Below are positions 13,941 through 21,779 of a stretch of DNA of 40,124 nt, piece by piece. The position numbers and the translations under genes were made by a program. The number at the start of each line of letters is the position of its first letter. The first letter of the stretch is position 1. The notes under the pieces are model-generated. The model was not told the DNA's origin and did not search any database. It saw nothing but the letters and a program-made list of their open reading frames with translations. This DNA comes from JAHIGH01 sp964564035 (GTDB lineage: Bacteria > Patescibacteriota > Microgenomatia > Levybacterales > UBA12049). The DNA lies in contig CAZLZN010000013.1 of assembly GCA_964564035.1 (NCBI GenBank), positions 1-40,124 of the forward strand, written 5' to 3'.

Positions 13941-14330
13941 ATGAATTATTCAGTAGGAGATTTTGTAATACAATTAAAGAACGCGGCTAGAGCCAGGATC
14001 AGGGAATTGTATATGCCCTATTCCAAGCTCAAGATGGCAATAGGAAAGGTTTTGATCAAAGAAGGATTTCTGGAGGAAGTTAAAGCCGAGATTGTTGAGG
14101 GGCGAAAAATGCTTTATGTAAAACTGAGATTTAAGTCCAGACGGCCTACTTTGACCGATGTCAAAATAGTTTCCAAGCCGTCGCTGAGGTCTTATATTGG
14201 TACCGAAAAGATAAACAAGCATCAGGGCCGGGCAATGACGGCGATTTTATCGACTAATAAGGGGATAATGACAGGCGTTGAGGCTATAAAGAATAAAGTA
14301 GGAGGAGAATTGCTGTTTAAAATTTGGTAA
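13941..14330 (+). CDS. rpsH: Small-subunit ribosomal protein S8
   Basis: 129 residues, full length uS8. It binds helix 21 of 16S rRNA and, in E. coli, represses the spc operon. Recognised by VGDFVIQLKNAARARIRELYMPYSKLK and the C-terminal ILSTNKGIMTGVEAIKNKVGGELLFKIW. The usual third-position patterns and length are intact. It is 9 nt before rplF. No S8-type repressor hairpin resembling the E. coli one was recognised upstream of rplE. Confidence 0.96.
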   Translation: MNYSVGDFVIQLKNAARARIRELYMPYSKLKMAIGKVLIKEGFLEEVKAEIVEGRKMLYVKLRFKSRRPTLTDVKIVSKPSLRSYIGTEKINKHQGRAMTAILSTNKGIMTGVEAIKNKVGGELLFKIW

Positions 14331-14339
14331 GGAGTAATT

Positions 14340-14891
14340 ATGTCAAAAATAGGAAAATCGCCAATTGATATCAAAAGCGGAATAACAGTCGCAATCCAGG
14401 GAGGGAGTGTAAAAGTTACCGGACCCAAGGGTAATTTTGATTATCAGCTGCCAAATGGCATAGAGGCGGTTGTTGAAGAAAATAAACTAAAAGTTTCAAC
14501 AACAAAATCAAATGATAAAAAGCAAAGCGCATTTTTCGGACTTGCCAGAGCAAGTCTCGCGAATATAATAAAGGGAGCGGAGCGGGAATTTGAAAAAAAG
14601 CTTGCTTTGACAGGCGTAGGTTATAAAGCTCAAATGCAGGGAGCGGATCTGGTTTTGTCGCTTGGTTTTTCGCATCCGGTGAAGTTTAAGCCAAAGACAG
14701 GGATCAAGATTGCAGTTGTTGATAACGGAGTTGTCATAACAGGTTCGGATAAAGCGCTGGTCGGCGAGACTGCAGCCAAGATAAGAGCTATTAAGCCGCC
14801 GGAGCCATATAAAGGGAAGGGCATAAAGTATGTCGGCGAGCACATAAGACGAAAAGCAGGTAAAGCGGCAAAGGCAGCGGGAGCGAAATAA
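14340..14891 (+). CDS. rplF: Large-subunit ribosomal protein L6
   Basis: 183 residues, full length uL6 near the factor-binding centre. Recognised by MSKIGKSPIDIKSGITVAI, VTGPKGNFDYQLP, LTGVGYKAQMQGADLVLSLGFSHPV and the C-terminal EPYKGKGIKYVGEHIRRKAGKAAKAAGAK. A good Shine-Dalgarno (AAGGAG) lies 5 nt upstream; rplF and rplR are the clear exceptions to the SD-less starts in this operon. Confidence 0.97.
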   Translation: MSKIGKSPIDIKSGITVAIQGGSVKVTGPKGNFDYQLPNGIEAVVEENKLKVSTTKSNDKKQSAFFGLARASLANIIKGAEREFEKKLALTGVGYKAQMQGADLVLSLGFSHPVKFKPKTGIKIAVVDNGVVITGSDKALVGETAAKIRAIKPPEPYKGKGIKYVGEHIRRKAGKAAKAAGAK

Positions 14892-14945
14892 AAAAACTAA
14901 AAACTAAAAACGAAAAATGTAAAAATAAATAGAAGGAGATGTTTT

Positions 14946-15275
14946 ATGGGGAAGTTAAACAGACAAAAAAGAATAAGAAAGAAGATCGGATACGTTTCGG
15001 AGTTGCCGAGGCTTAGCGTATATCGCTCGAATAAGTATGTTTACGGGCAGATAATCGATAAGAGCGGAAATACTATACTCGGCGTCAGCCAAAAAACGCT
15101 CGGGAAAAAAGCCGGTACAAATATCGAGAGCGCGGCGGAGCTCGGGCGTGAGCTTGCAAAGAGGGCGCTTGCTAAGAAAATTACAGCGATCGTTTTTGAT
15201 AAGGGAAGATTTACATATCACGGGCGCGTGAAGGCTTTGGCAGACGGCGCACGAGAAGGGGGACTTAAGTTTTAA
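14946..15275 (+). CDS. rplR: Large-subunit ribosomal protein L18
   Basis: 109 residues, slightly shorter than E. coli (117). uL18 brings 5S rRNA to the 50S. Recognised by RQKRIRKKIGYVSELPRLSVYRSNKYVYGQIID and the C-terminal AIVFDKGRFTYHGRVKALADGAREGGLKF. A strong Shine-Dalgarno (AGAAGGAGAT) is present. The preceding 54-nt gap is an A-rich run of CTAAAAA words. Confidence 0.96.
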   Translation: MGKLNRQKRIRKKIGYVSELPRLSVYRSNKYVYGQIIDKSGNTILGVSQKTLGKKAGTNIESAAELGRELAKRALAKKITAIVFDKGRFTYHGRVKALADGAREGGLKF

Positions 15276-15286
15276 TTTAAAATATT

Positions 15287-15784
15287 ATGAACGGAGGAAA
15301 CAGAAGACCATATAATAGAGAGCCCAGTGAATTTGAAGAGCAGATAGTTCAGATCAACCGTGTTTCTAAAAAAACAAAGGGTGGAAACAAAATCGGTTTT
15401 TCGGCTCTGGCTGTAGTCGGCGACAAAAAAGGTAAAGTCGGAGTCGGACTCGGGAAGGCGCCTGACGTATCCAGTGCAATCAGAAAAGGTATTTCCAAAG
15501 CAAAAAAGCATATGATCATCGTGCCGCTTGTGCACGGGTCGATACCTTTCAGGGTCGATATCAAATACGGCGCGGCAAAAATCATGCTGAAGCCCGCGCC
15601 TCCGGGAAGCGGAATTATCGCGGGAGGAGCTGTCAGAAGCGTTGTATCGGCGGCCGGTATACAGAATATTTCATCGAAGGTGCTTGGTACAAATAATCCG
15701 GCGAGCAATGTATACGCGACGCTGGTTGCGCTCGGCAGGCTTAGTGAAAGAGCTGACAAGCTGAGAGAGAGACGGGAGAAATAG
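15287..15784 (+). CDS. rpsE: Small-subunit ribosomal protein S5
   Basis: 165 residues, full length uS5, important for decoding fidelity. Recognised by FEEQIVQINRVSKKTKGGNKIGFSALAVVGDKKGKVGVGLGKA and the C-terminal domain APPGSGIIAGGAVRSVVSAAGIQNISSKVLGTNNPASNVYAT. In most bacteria rpmD (L30) follows; here rplO starts 2 nt after the stop and no L30 frame exists. Confidence 0.97.
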   Translation: MNGGNRRPYNREPSEFEEQIVQINRVSKKTKGGNKIGFSALAVVGDKKGKVGVGLGKAPDVSSAIRKGISKAKKHMIIVPLVHGSIPFRVDIKYGAAKIMLKPAPPGSGIIAGGAVRSVVSAAGIQNISSKVLGTNNPASNVYATLVALGRLSERADKLRERREK

Positions 15785-15786
15785 AT

Positions 15787-16236
15787 ATGAATTTAACCGA
15801 TCTTACACAGATTACAACCAAAGGCAAAAAAAGAGTCGGACGCGGTCATGGAAGCGGACGAGGTAAAACGGCAGGACGCGGTACAAAAGGTCAGCTCGCG
15901 AGGAACAGTTCACAGCTTGATTTTGACGGCGATGCAAATCCGCTGATCAGGAGGCTTCCTTTTCTGCGCGGTAAAGGCAGGAACAGATCGCTCAAGCAGT
16001 CACTGACGATAGTATATAACCTGGATTCCCTGAATATTTTTCCGGCAGGCGCTGTTGTTGACGCTGAGGGACTTGTAAAACACGGACTTTTGAGAAAGGA
16101 AAGAGTAAAGGGAGCTGTAATCAAAATACTCGGTTCGGGGAAAATAGAAAAAGCCCTCACTATAAAATTGCCAATATCCAAGAGCGCTGTAGCGAAAGTA
16201 GAAAAAGCAGGCGGAAAAATCGAATCAGTTTCATGA
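15787..16236 (+). CDS. rplO: Large-subunit ribosomal protein L15
   Basis: 149 residues. The N-terminal Gly/Arg-rich region (KKRVGRGHGSGRGKTAGRGTKGQLARNSS) and the core NIFPAGAVVDAEGLVKHGLL are typical uL15. The last codons overlap the secY start (TCATGAAC, TGA stop). It directly follows rpsE because rpmD is absent, a feature reported across the Candidate Phyla Radiation. Confidence 0.96.
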   Translation: MNLTDLTQITTKGKKRVGRGHGSGRGKTAGRGTKGQLARNSSQLDFDGDANPLIRRLPFLRGKGRNRSLKQSLTIVYNLDSLNIFPAGAVVDAEGLVKHGLLRKERVKGAVIKILGSGKIEKALTIKLPISKSAVAKVEKAGGKIESVS

Positions 16237-17525
16237 ACAGTGTACTAGACGTACTCAAAAAAAGTTTCAGATCGGTTGAGATCAGGAATAAAATCCTATT
16301 TATCCTCGCAATATTTTTAGTTGTCAGAATTTTTGCACATATACCGGTAGCCGGAGTGAATCTGGTGGCGCTTCGGAATTTGTTTGAAGGCAATCAGCTT
16401 CTTAGTCTTTTGAATATATTCTCCGGGGGGACACTCGCGAATTTTTCACTTATCGGACTTGGACTCAATCCTTATATCAATGCATCGATCATAATGCAGT
16501 TATTGACTATGGTATTTCCAAAACTTGAAGAGCTTCAGAAGGAGGGCGATTCGGGCAGGAGAAAAATAAACCAGTATACGAGAATATTGACCATTCCCCT
16601 ATCAGTGCTTCAGGCGATCGGTATGTATGCTCTGCTTCGAAGTCAGGGAATAATTGATAATCTAAATCCGCTGGCCTTTATTTCATTTATTGCGATCATG
16701 ACAGCGGGGACGATTTTTCTGGTCTGGCTTGGAGAGCTTATAACGGAAAAGGGTATAGGCAATGGAATATCTCTTCTGATAGCGGCGGGTATTTTGGGAG
16801 GAATACCGGTCTTGATCGGTCAGACAGTTACGACTGCGACTGCCGAATCAAGCGCGAATATTTTGATACTTTTGGCTCTTGCCGTACTCGTCGTTGTCGG
16901 AATAATTGTTGTGAATGAAGCAACGCGTCAAATAACTGTTTTTTATGCCAAGCGAGTGCGCGGTAATAAAACATACGGCGGACAAACAACTCATTTGCCG
17001 CTCAGGCTTAACCAGGCGGGTGTTATACCGATCATTTTTGCGGTTTCACTTGTTTTGATGCCGTCTCTTATTGCTAATTTTTTCAGAACGTCCGAGAATC
17101 AGGTGTTGAACTCGATATCGCAAAATATTACAATCTGGTTTGATCCCAACGGCGTATTGTATAATTTAGTTTATTTCCTGCTGGTTTTGGGTTTTGCTTA
17201 TTTTTATACGGCAATTATTTTTAACCCGAAGAAAATTGCAGGGGATATCCAGAAGTATGGAGGTTTTATACCGGGGATCCGGCCGGGCACTCCGACTTCG
17301 AATTATCTGAATTATATTTTGACCAGAATAACGCTTGTGGGAGGAAGTTTTTTGGGGCTTGTCGCTATACTGCCTACATTTGCCAGTTCGGCAACGGGAA
17401 TACAGACACTTTTTCTCGGCGGAACCGGAGTTTTAATCGTTGTCAGTGTGGTGCTTGAGACGTTTAAGGCAATTGAGGCAAGCCTGGTTATGAGAAGCTA
17501 TGAATCTTTTTTGCCTAAAAGATAG
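16233..17525 (+). CDS. secY: Protein translocase subunit SecY
   Basis: 430 residues, about ten membrane spans. SecY forms the protein-conducting channel in the cytoplasmic membrane. Recognised by IPVAGVNLVALRN, the plug region LLNIFSGGTLANFSLIGLGLNPYINASIIMQLL, the loop EGDSGRRKINQYTRILT, the GIGNGISLLI motif and the cytoplasmic loops (AKRVRGNKTYGGQTTHLPLRLNQAGVIPIIFA; IPGIRPGTPTSNYL) that contact SecA and the ribosome. It overlaps rplO by 4 nt and is followed 26 nt later by adk, the classic spc-operon order. Confidence 0.97.
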   Translation: MNSVLDVLKKSFRSVEIRNKILFILAIFLVVRIFAHIPVAGVNLVALRNLFEGNQLLSLLNIFSGGTLANFSLIGLGLNPYINASIIMQLLTMVFPKLEELQKEGDSGRRKINQYTRILTIPLSVLQAIGMYALLRSQGIIDNLNPLAFISFIAIMTAGTIFLVWLGELITEKGIGNGISLLIAAGILGGIPVLIGQTVTTATAESSANILILLALAVLVVVGIIVVNEATRQITVFYAKRVRGNKTYGGQTTHLPLRLNQAGVIPIIFAVSLVLMPSLIANFFRTSENQVLNSISQNITIWFDPNGVLYNLVYFLLVLGFAYFYTAIIFNPKKIAGDIQKYGGFIPGIRPGTPTSNYLNYILTRITLVGGSFLGLVAILPTFASSATGIQTLFLGGTGVLIVVSVVLETFKAIEASLVMRSYESFLPKR

Positions 17526-17551
17526 GCGAATGTGGTATAGTTAGATTATAT

Positions 17552-18106
17552 ATGAAATTAATATTGCTTGGGATACAGGGCGCCGGTAAATCAACGCAGG
17601 GGAATTTACTCAAAAAACATTTTAAAGTGCCGTATTTGTCGACGGGGCATATCTTCAGGGATCTCGCCAAAGAGAAAACAACGCTCGGGCGCAAAATAAA
17701 AGAAACTATGAATGCGGGGTATCTGATCCCCGACAGCCAGACTTTAAAGATCGTGTCGGAGTATTTAAGCAGACCCGAGTATCAGAAGGGTTATATTCTT
17801 GACGGTTTCCCCAGGACATTGAAGCAGGCGGCAACATTTGCAAACGGTATAGACAGGGTAATTTATTTGAATGTTTCAGACAGAGAAGCGTTGTGGAGGC
17901 TTTCGTTTCGAAATAATGATGATAACCGTGAGGACGAATCGCTCGCGGCAATCAGAAAACGGATCATGCTTTATCATAAGTATACGGATCCTGTTCTTGA
18001 GCATTATCGAAAGCATCATAAACTGGTCGAGATAGACGGAGAGAAGAAAATCAACGATATTTATAAAGATATACTTGAGAAACTAGCTTCAGTCCACTCG
18101 AAATAG
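17552..18106 (+). CDS. adk: Adenylate kinase, short form
   Basis: 184 residues. It interconverts ATP + AMP and 2 ADP. The P-loop is GIQGAGKSTQ (family consensus GPPGAGKGTQ), with LSTGHIFRDL in the AMP-binding region and GYILDGFPRTLKQA in the CORE. The LID is the short form without a zinc-binding cysteine set (RLSFRNNDDNREDE). It follows secY as in many bacteria. A TATAGT box with a TGG extension lies 10 nt before the ATG, so an own promoter is possible. Confidence 0.9.
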   Translation: MKLILLGIQGAGKSTQGNLLKKHFKVPYLSTGHIFRDLAKEKTTLGRKIKETMNAGYLIPDSQTLKIVSEYLSRPEYQKGYILDGFPRTLKQAATFANGIDRVIYLNVSDREALWRLSFRNNDDNREDESLAAIRKRIMLYHKYTDPVLEHYRKHHKLVEIDGEKKINDIYKDILEKLASVHSK

Positions 18107-18161
18107 GTAGACGCTTCGCGGCAGGGATGCTGTAGAATTATTTCCGATAATGAGGTATTAT

Positions 18162-18740
18162 ATGCAAGAGAAAATGAAGAAGATAATCGCAATCGTCGGG
18201 ATGCCGGGAGCAGGCAAGAGTGAGGCGGCGGCTTATTTCAAAAAAAAGAATATTCCGGTTGTCAGATTCGGTGATTTGGCAGAGGAGACGCTGAAGCAGG
18301 AGGGGCTTTCCGTGACGCCGGAAAACGAGCGCGCAGTACGGGAGCGGCTTCGAAAAGAGTTGGGGATGGAGGCTTTTGCTATAAAAGCGAAGCCGAAGAT
18401 AGATGCTCTGCTTGCGGAAAATGAACTAGTGGTACTTGACGGTCTTTATTCGTGGGAAGAATATGTTTATTTAATAAAATATTTTCCGGATATGGTTCTG
18501 GTGCATATTTACGCGAGTCCCCGCGTCCGCTACGTGCGCTTGAGTAAGAGGGCGGTCAGACCGCTTAGTCCGGACCAGGCGAGAGCGCGCGATATGGCCG
18601 AGATTGAACATCTCCATAAGGCAGGTCCGATTGTTATCGCGGATTATTTGATAATGAATGAAAAAGGTATTGATTCACTAAATGATGAATTGAGAGTGTT
18701 TTTAGATAATTTAGTTGCGGGAAAAGAGATGAGCAATTAA
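18162..18740 (+). CDS. UPF0200-like P-loop kinase (archaeal-type, dephospho-CoA kinase related)
   Basis: 192 residues from the ATG at 18162, chosen because GAGG lies 7 nt upstream; ATGs at 18150 and 18174 are alternatives. The Walker A is GMPGAGKSEAA. VVRFGDLAEE, the LVVLDGLYSWEEY segment and the LSKRAVRPLSPDQARARDMAEIE region match the UPF0200 family, which I know mainly from archaea and which is distantly related to dephospho-CoA kinase and nucleotide kinases. The substrate is unknown. Its place between adk and map suggests a role in nucleotide or cofactor phosphorylation. Confidence 0.75.
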   Translation: MQEKMKKIIAIVGMPGAGKSEAAAYFKKKNIPVVRFGDLAEETLKQEGLSVTPENERAVRERLRKELGMEAFAIKAKPKIDALLAENELVVLDGLYSWEEYVYLIKYFPDMVLVHIYASPRVRYVRLSKRAVRPLSPDQARARDMAEIEHLHKAGPIVIADYLIMNEKGIDSLNDELRVFLDNLVAGKEMSN

Positions 18741-18745
18741 AAATT

Positions 18746-19537
18746 ATGATACATATAAAAACAGAAGAACAAATTGGAATTATGCGGTATGGGGGGAAAA
18801 TCCTGGGGGATGTTTTATTTACGGTTTTGAAATCGGTTAAACCGGGCGTGAGCGAGCTTGAGCTTGATAGGCTTGCCGAGAAGTTGATCCGTGAGCGGGG
18901 CGGAGAGCCAGGGTTTATGAAGGTCGCGGGATATCACTATACTACATGTATGTCGACGAATGATGTGGTCGTGCATGGGATCCCGGGTGAATACAAGCTA
19001 AAAGAGGGGGATATAATCGGTATTGATTGCGGAGTGTATTATAAGGGATTTCATACCGATATGTCGGAGAGCGTGAGAATAGTTGACGGTAAGCCAAAAT
19101 TTTATACGGGCTTGGAAAAAGGCGGAGATGAAATCGATAAGTTTTTGTCTGTCGGAAAAAGAGCTCTGATAGACGCGATCAAACAAGCGAGCGCCGGGAA
19201 CCGGGTGGGGAATATTTCACAAACAATTCAGGATATTGTTGAGAGGAAAGCGGGGTATTCTATAGTCCGCAGTTTGATCGGTCACGGAGTGGGGCGCGAT
19301 CTTCACGAGGAGCCTGAAATTCCGGGCGTTTTGATGGACAATATTTCTAATACGCCGAAGCTCAAGAAGGGTATGACTATCGCGGTTGAGGTTATTTATA
19401 ATATGGGCAAACCGGACGTAAGGCTGGACCGGGACGGGTGGACGATCAGAACGAAGGACGGAAAACCTGCAGGGCTTTATGAGAGGACTATTGCCGTAAC
19501 GGACCATGCCCCTGAAATGCTGACGGTCGGGATTTGA
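18746..19537 (+). CDS. map: Methionine aminopeptidase
   Basis: 263 residues, type I. It removes the initiator methionine. Metal ligands are visible in order: D in IGIDCG, D in FHTDMS, H in GHGVGRDLHEEP, E in AVEVIYNMG and E in YERTIAVTDHAPEMLT. The central VVHGIPG histidine is present. A modest insertion (VDGKPKFYTGLEKGGDEID) separates the second Asp from the following helix. It starts 5 nt after the UPF0200 gene, in the usual secY-adk-map context. The stop is TGA followed at once by TAA. Confidence 0.95.
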   Translation: MIHIKTEEQIGIMRYGGKILGDVLFTVLKSVKPGVSELELDRLAEKLIRERGGEPGFMKVAGYHYTTCMSTNDVVVHGIPGEYKLKEGDIIGIDCGVYYKGFHTDMSESVRIVDGKPKFYTGLEKGGDEIDKFLSVGKRALIDAIKQASAGNRVGNISQTIQDIVERKAGYSIVRSLIGHGVGRDLHEEPEIPGVLMDNISNTPKLKKGMTIAVEVIYNMGKPDVRLDRDGWTIRTKDGKPAGLYERTIAVTDHAPEMLTVGI

Positions 19538-19542
19538 TAAAA

Positions 19543-19825
19543 CGTAAGTGCTCACTGGCTTTTATCACAATCTATGACAAATGTCATTCTGGTTAATAAA
19601 TTAAATTACAAATCCAAAATTACAAATTACAAATAAAACCAAATATATAAATTCAAATATCAAATTCGCATATTACGCAGTCAAAATAAATTGTGGATTT
19701 AATTATTTGTATTTTGATATTATTTGTTATTTGGTGCTTTGAATTTGGAATTTCTTCTCATAGGATCAAATCGCGGTATTAATCCTGTACAATGACAATT
19801 TTTGAATGTCCAGTGAGCAGTTACG
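19543..19825. mobile_element. MITE-like palindromic element between map and metK
   Basis: A 283-nt non-coding block is bounded by 16-nt inverted repeats that match at 15 positions: CGTAAGTGCTCACTGG (19543-19558) and CCAGTGAGCAGTTACG (19810-19825). Inside, an A/T-rich left half (about 19602-19668, AAATTACAAAT words) is roughly complementary to the right half (about 19691-19756, ATTTGT words). A short palindrome ATGACA-AA-TGTCAT is at 19574-19587. AAAA borders both ends. It carries no coding frame. A non-autonomous element or a large cruciform is the best description; a transposase source is not visible. Confidence 0.5.
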
Positions 19826-19835
19826 AAAAAACCTC

Positions 19836-19864
19836 TTGTTTTATTTGGGAATATATGGTTTAAT
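19836..19864 (+). promoter_or_regulatory. Promoter of metK
   Basis: TTGTTT (19836-19841), 17-nt spacer and TTTAAT (19859-19864). The start site would fall near 19871, exactly where the SAM aptamer begins, which supports both calls. Confidence 0.55.
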
Positions 19865-19917
19865 AATCTTAACATTAAGAGAGGTAGTTGAGATTCGGCT
19901 CGTATACTACCCGGCAA

Positions 19918-19936
19918 CCCTTCGGCAAGCTCAGGG
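19918..19936. repeat. REP-like repeat, copy 2, inside the P3 region of the riboswitch
   Basis: CCCTTCGGCAAGCTCAGGG; its last 17 nt are identical to 5258-5274. It lies between the conserved GGCAACC and GGTGCTAAATCC blocks, in the helix that varies most in SAM-I aptamers, followed by a GGGC/GCCC hairpin (19934-19946). Confidence 0.6.
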
Positions 19937-20031
19937 CTTTCAGCCCAAATACTTTAAGCGGGGTGCTAAATCCGACCCTTCCGCCAAAAAGGCGGACGAG
20001 AGGGAAAAATGCGGCTCAGGCAAACATTTTT

Positions 20032-20055
20032 ACCCCGCTCGTTCGGGGTTTTTTT
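20032..20055 (+). terminator. Riboswitch terminator touching the metK start codon
   Basis: ACCCCG (20032-20037), 6-nt loop, CGGGGT (20044-20049) and T7 (20049-20055). The ATG begins at the next base, so the terminator replaces a normal ribosome-binding region. Confidence 0.88.
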
Positions 20056-21162
20056 ATGATTACAACATTTACATCAGAATCAGTATGCGCGGGACATCCG
20101 GACAAAATCTGTGATCAGATCAGTGACGCGATAGTCGATGCCGTGCTGACGCAAGATCCTGAAGGTCATATCGGAGTTGAGACGATGGCGGCACATGGTC
20201 ATATAGTGCTTGCCGGCGAGATTACCTCAAAAGCTAAAATTAACTGCGAAAAAATCGCGAGGGACATGATCAAAAAACTTGGATATACCGATACCAAATC
20301 AGGATTCAGTTATAATTCCCCTCTCGCATTTCATGTTCATGAACAGTCGCCTGAGATCAAGGTCGGAGTCGATGAGAAAGGCGCAGGAGACCAGGGGATG
20401 ATGTTTGGATTTGCTACAAATCAGACAAAGCAGTACATGCCGCTTCCCATCATGATGGCTCAGGATCTCGCCGCGAGGATCGACGAAGTACGCGAGAAAA
20501 AGATATTGCCATATCTTCGTCCCGATGGTAAAAGTCAGGTAACTATTGAGTATGACGGAGATAAGCCGGTGAGAGTGCAGTCGGTAGTTCTGGCTGTGCC
20601 GCATGCGGAGAAGATTACCCTGAAACAGGTGAAGTCGGATCTATATAAAAAAGTTGTGACGCCGGTTTTGAAAAAATACGGTTTTAAGATCGCGGAAAAG
20701 GATGTAATTGTAAACGGTACAGGCGTTTGGCATTTTGGAGGGCCCTCGGCTGACTCGGGTTTGACAGGGCGCAAAATTGTAGTTGATACTTACGGCGGAT
20801 ACGCGAGAGTCGGAGGAGGGGCGTTCAGCGGTAAAGATCCGACCAAGGTCGACAGGAGCGGAGCATATGCCGCGCGCTATATTGCCAAAAACGTTGTCGC
20901 AAACAAGCTTGCAGACCGCGCAGAAGTGAGACTTGCTTATTTTATTGGCGCGAAAAAGCCTCTGATGCAGGAGGTCGAGACTTTCGGAACAGCGAAGAAG
21001 TCGGATAAAGTAATCAGGGATTTTACCAATCAGCTTTTGGATACGTCTGTTGAGGGGATACTTGAGGGACTCAATTTGAGGCGGCCTATTTATCTGCCGA
21101 CAGCCGCTTACGGACATTTCGGACGGGATATTTTCCCCTGGGAAGTTGTAGTAAAGCTTTAG
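20056..21162 (+). CDS. metK: S-adenosylmethionine synthetase
   Basis: 368 residues. It makes S-adenosylmethionine from methionine and ATP. Family motifs: TSESVCAGHPDKICDQISDAIVD, GAGDQGMMFGFA, GGPSADSGLTGRKIVVDTYGG, GGAFSGKDPTKVDRSGAYAARYIAKN and the C-terminal GHFGRDIFPWE. The ATG at 20056 is chosen because it begins the family N-terminus; the open frame runs 56 codons further upstream, but that part is the riboswitch RNA. The product is the ligand of the riboswitch, giving feedback control. The 3' end overlaps the convergent gene by 4 nt. Confidence 0.97.
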   Translation: MITTFTSESVCAGHPDKICDQISDAIVDAVLTQDPEGHIGVETMAAHGHIVLAGEITSKAKINCEKIARDMIKKLGYTDTKSGFSYNSPLAFHVHEQSPEIKVGVDEKGAGDQGMMFGFATNQTKQYMPLPIMMAQDLAARIDEVREKKILPYLRPDGKSQVTIEYDGDKPVRVQSVVLAVPHAEKITLKQVKSDLYKKVVTPVLKKYGFKIAEKDVIVNGTGVWHFGGPSADSGLTGRKIVVDTYGGYARVGGGAFSGKDPTKVDRSGAYAARYIAKNVVANKLADRAEVRLAYFIGAKKPLMQEVETFGTAKKSDKVIRDFTNQLLDTSVEGILEGLNLRRPIYLPTAAYGHFGRDIFPWEVVVKL

Positions 21163-21728
21163 TTTTCTTTGATCAATATTTCCCTTGCGAAGTTGTAGCC
21201 CCAATACAGAGACAGCTTGCTGTAATCAATAAATTTTTTGCGGTCAAGTCTGCGATTTTTGATCTTCATGTCTTTTATGTTCACTTGATTTTTTATATTG
21301 GTTATGAGGATCTTGATTATTTTGTCCGCGAGCGGGGTTGAGACAAGTTGACCTTTGGATGTGTATTCAAGTGTTTTTTTCTGAATTTTTTTTATAAGCG
21401 CCATATCGGAGGGCATTTTATAGGGAGCGGCATTTGTCGCGAGGGATCTTTCTTTGAGGTAAATATTGAAACCGTAAGTCATAAGCGCGTATATAAATGA
21501 TAGTATGGTCGTGTTTTTTATTTCATCGGGCTCTAGCGGGGGCGTATAAATAACCGACGCGAAACCGCCTGCCAAGCCGTAGCAGGCTTTGGCAACGGCA
21601 TCAGTCAGGAAAAATTTGGAGATATTGCTGTCGTGGGTGTACTGGTTGATCAAATTGAAAATCTCGCTTGCTATCAGCATTGCCTGCTCTTCAAGTCCGG
21701 AATTTTCCTGCACGCCGTTTTTTTTCAT
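21159..21728 (-). CDS. Hypothetical protein
   Basis: 189 residues, convergent with metK and overlapping its end by 4 nt. The sequence is mostly helical in appearance, with a hydrophobic segment (AKACYGLAGGFASVIYTPPL, then ILSFIYALMTYGFNIYL) in the middle and a basic C-terminal third (IKNRRLDRKKFIDYSKLSLYWGYNF). No catalytic motif or signal peptide is visible, and I do not recognise the family. The ATG at 21728 follows an A-rich region. A soluble, CPR-specific protein is possible. Confidence 0.6.
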   Translation of the reverse strand: MKKNGVQENSGLEEQAMLIASEIFNLINQYTHDSNISKFFLTDAVAKACYGLAGGFASVIYTPPLEPDEIKNTTILSFIYALMTYGFNIYLKERSLATNAAPYKMPSDMALIKKIQKKTLEYTSKGQLVSTPLADKIIKILITNIKNQVNIKDMKIKNRRLDRKKFIDYSKLSLYWGYNFAREILIKEN

Positions 21729-21779
21729 AGTTGTTATTATACACGATAAAATCCGATTTTTTGTATCAGGAAAACTTCA

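Larger units (their letters stand above)
19871..20055 (+). promoter_or_regulatory. SAM-I-type riboswitch controlling metK
   Basis: Conserved SAM-I elements occur in order: AAGAGAGGT (19877-19885), P2 GGTAGT (19883-19888) / ACTACC (19906-19911), CCGGCAACC (19911-19919), GGTGCTAAATCC (19962-19973) and GGGAAAAATG (20002-20011). The P2 loop TCGG (19895-19898) pairs with CCGA (19972-19975), the equivalent of the SAM-I pseudoknot (normally CTGG/CCAG), so the pair has covaried. P1 is short (CATT/AATG). P4 is CCGCC/GGCGG. The expression platform is clear: ACCCCG/CGGGGT plus T7 (20032-20055) is a terminator, and its left arm ACCCCGCT can pair perfectly with AGCGGGGT (19957-19964) of the aptamer as antiterminator. 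SAM binding should therefore switch metK off. Confidence 0.87.

Noticed and set aside
19888..20055. N-terminal 56-residue extension of MetK
   Set aside because: The region is the SAM-I riboswitch and its terminator; the MetK family begins at the 20056 ATG.
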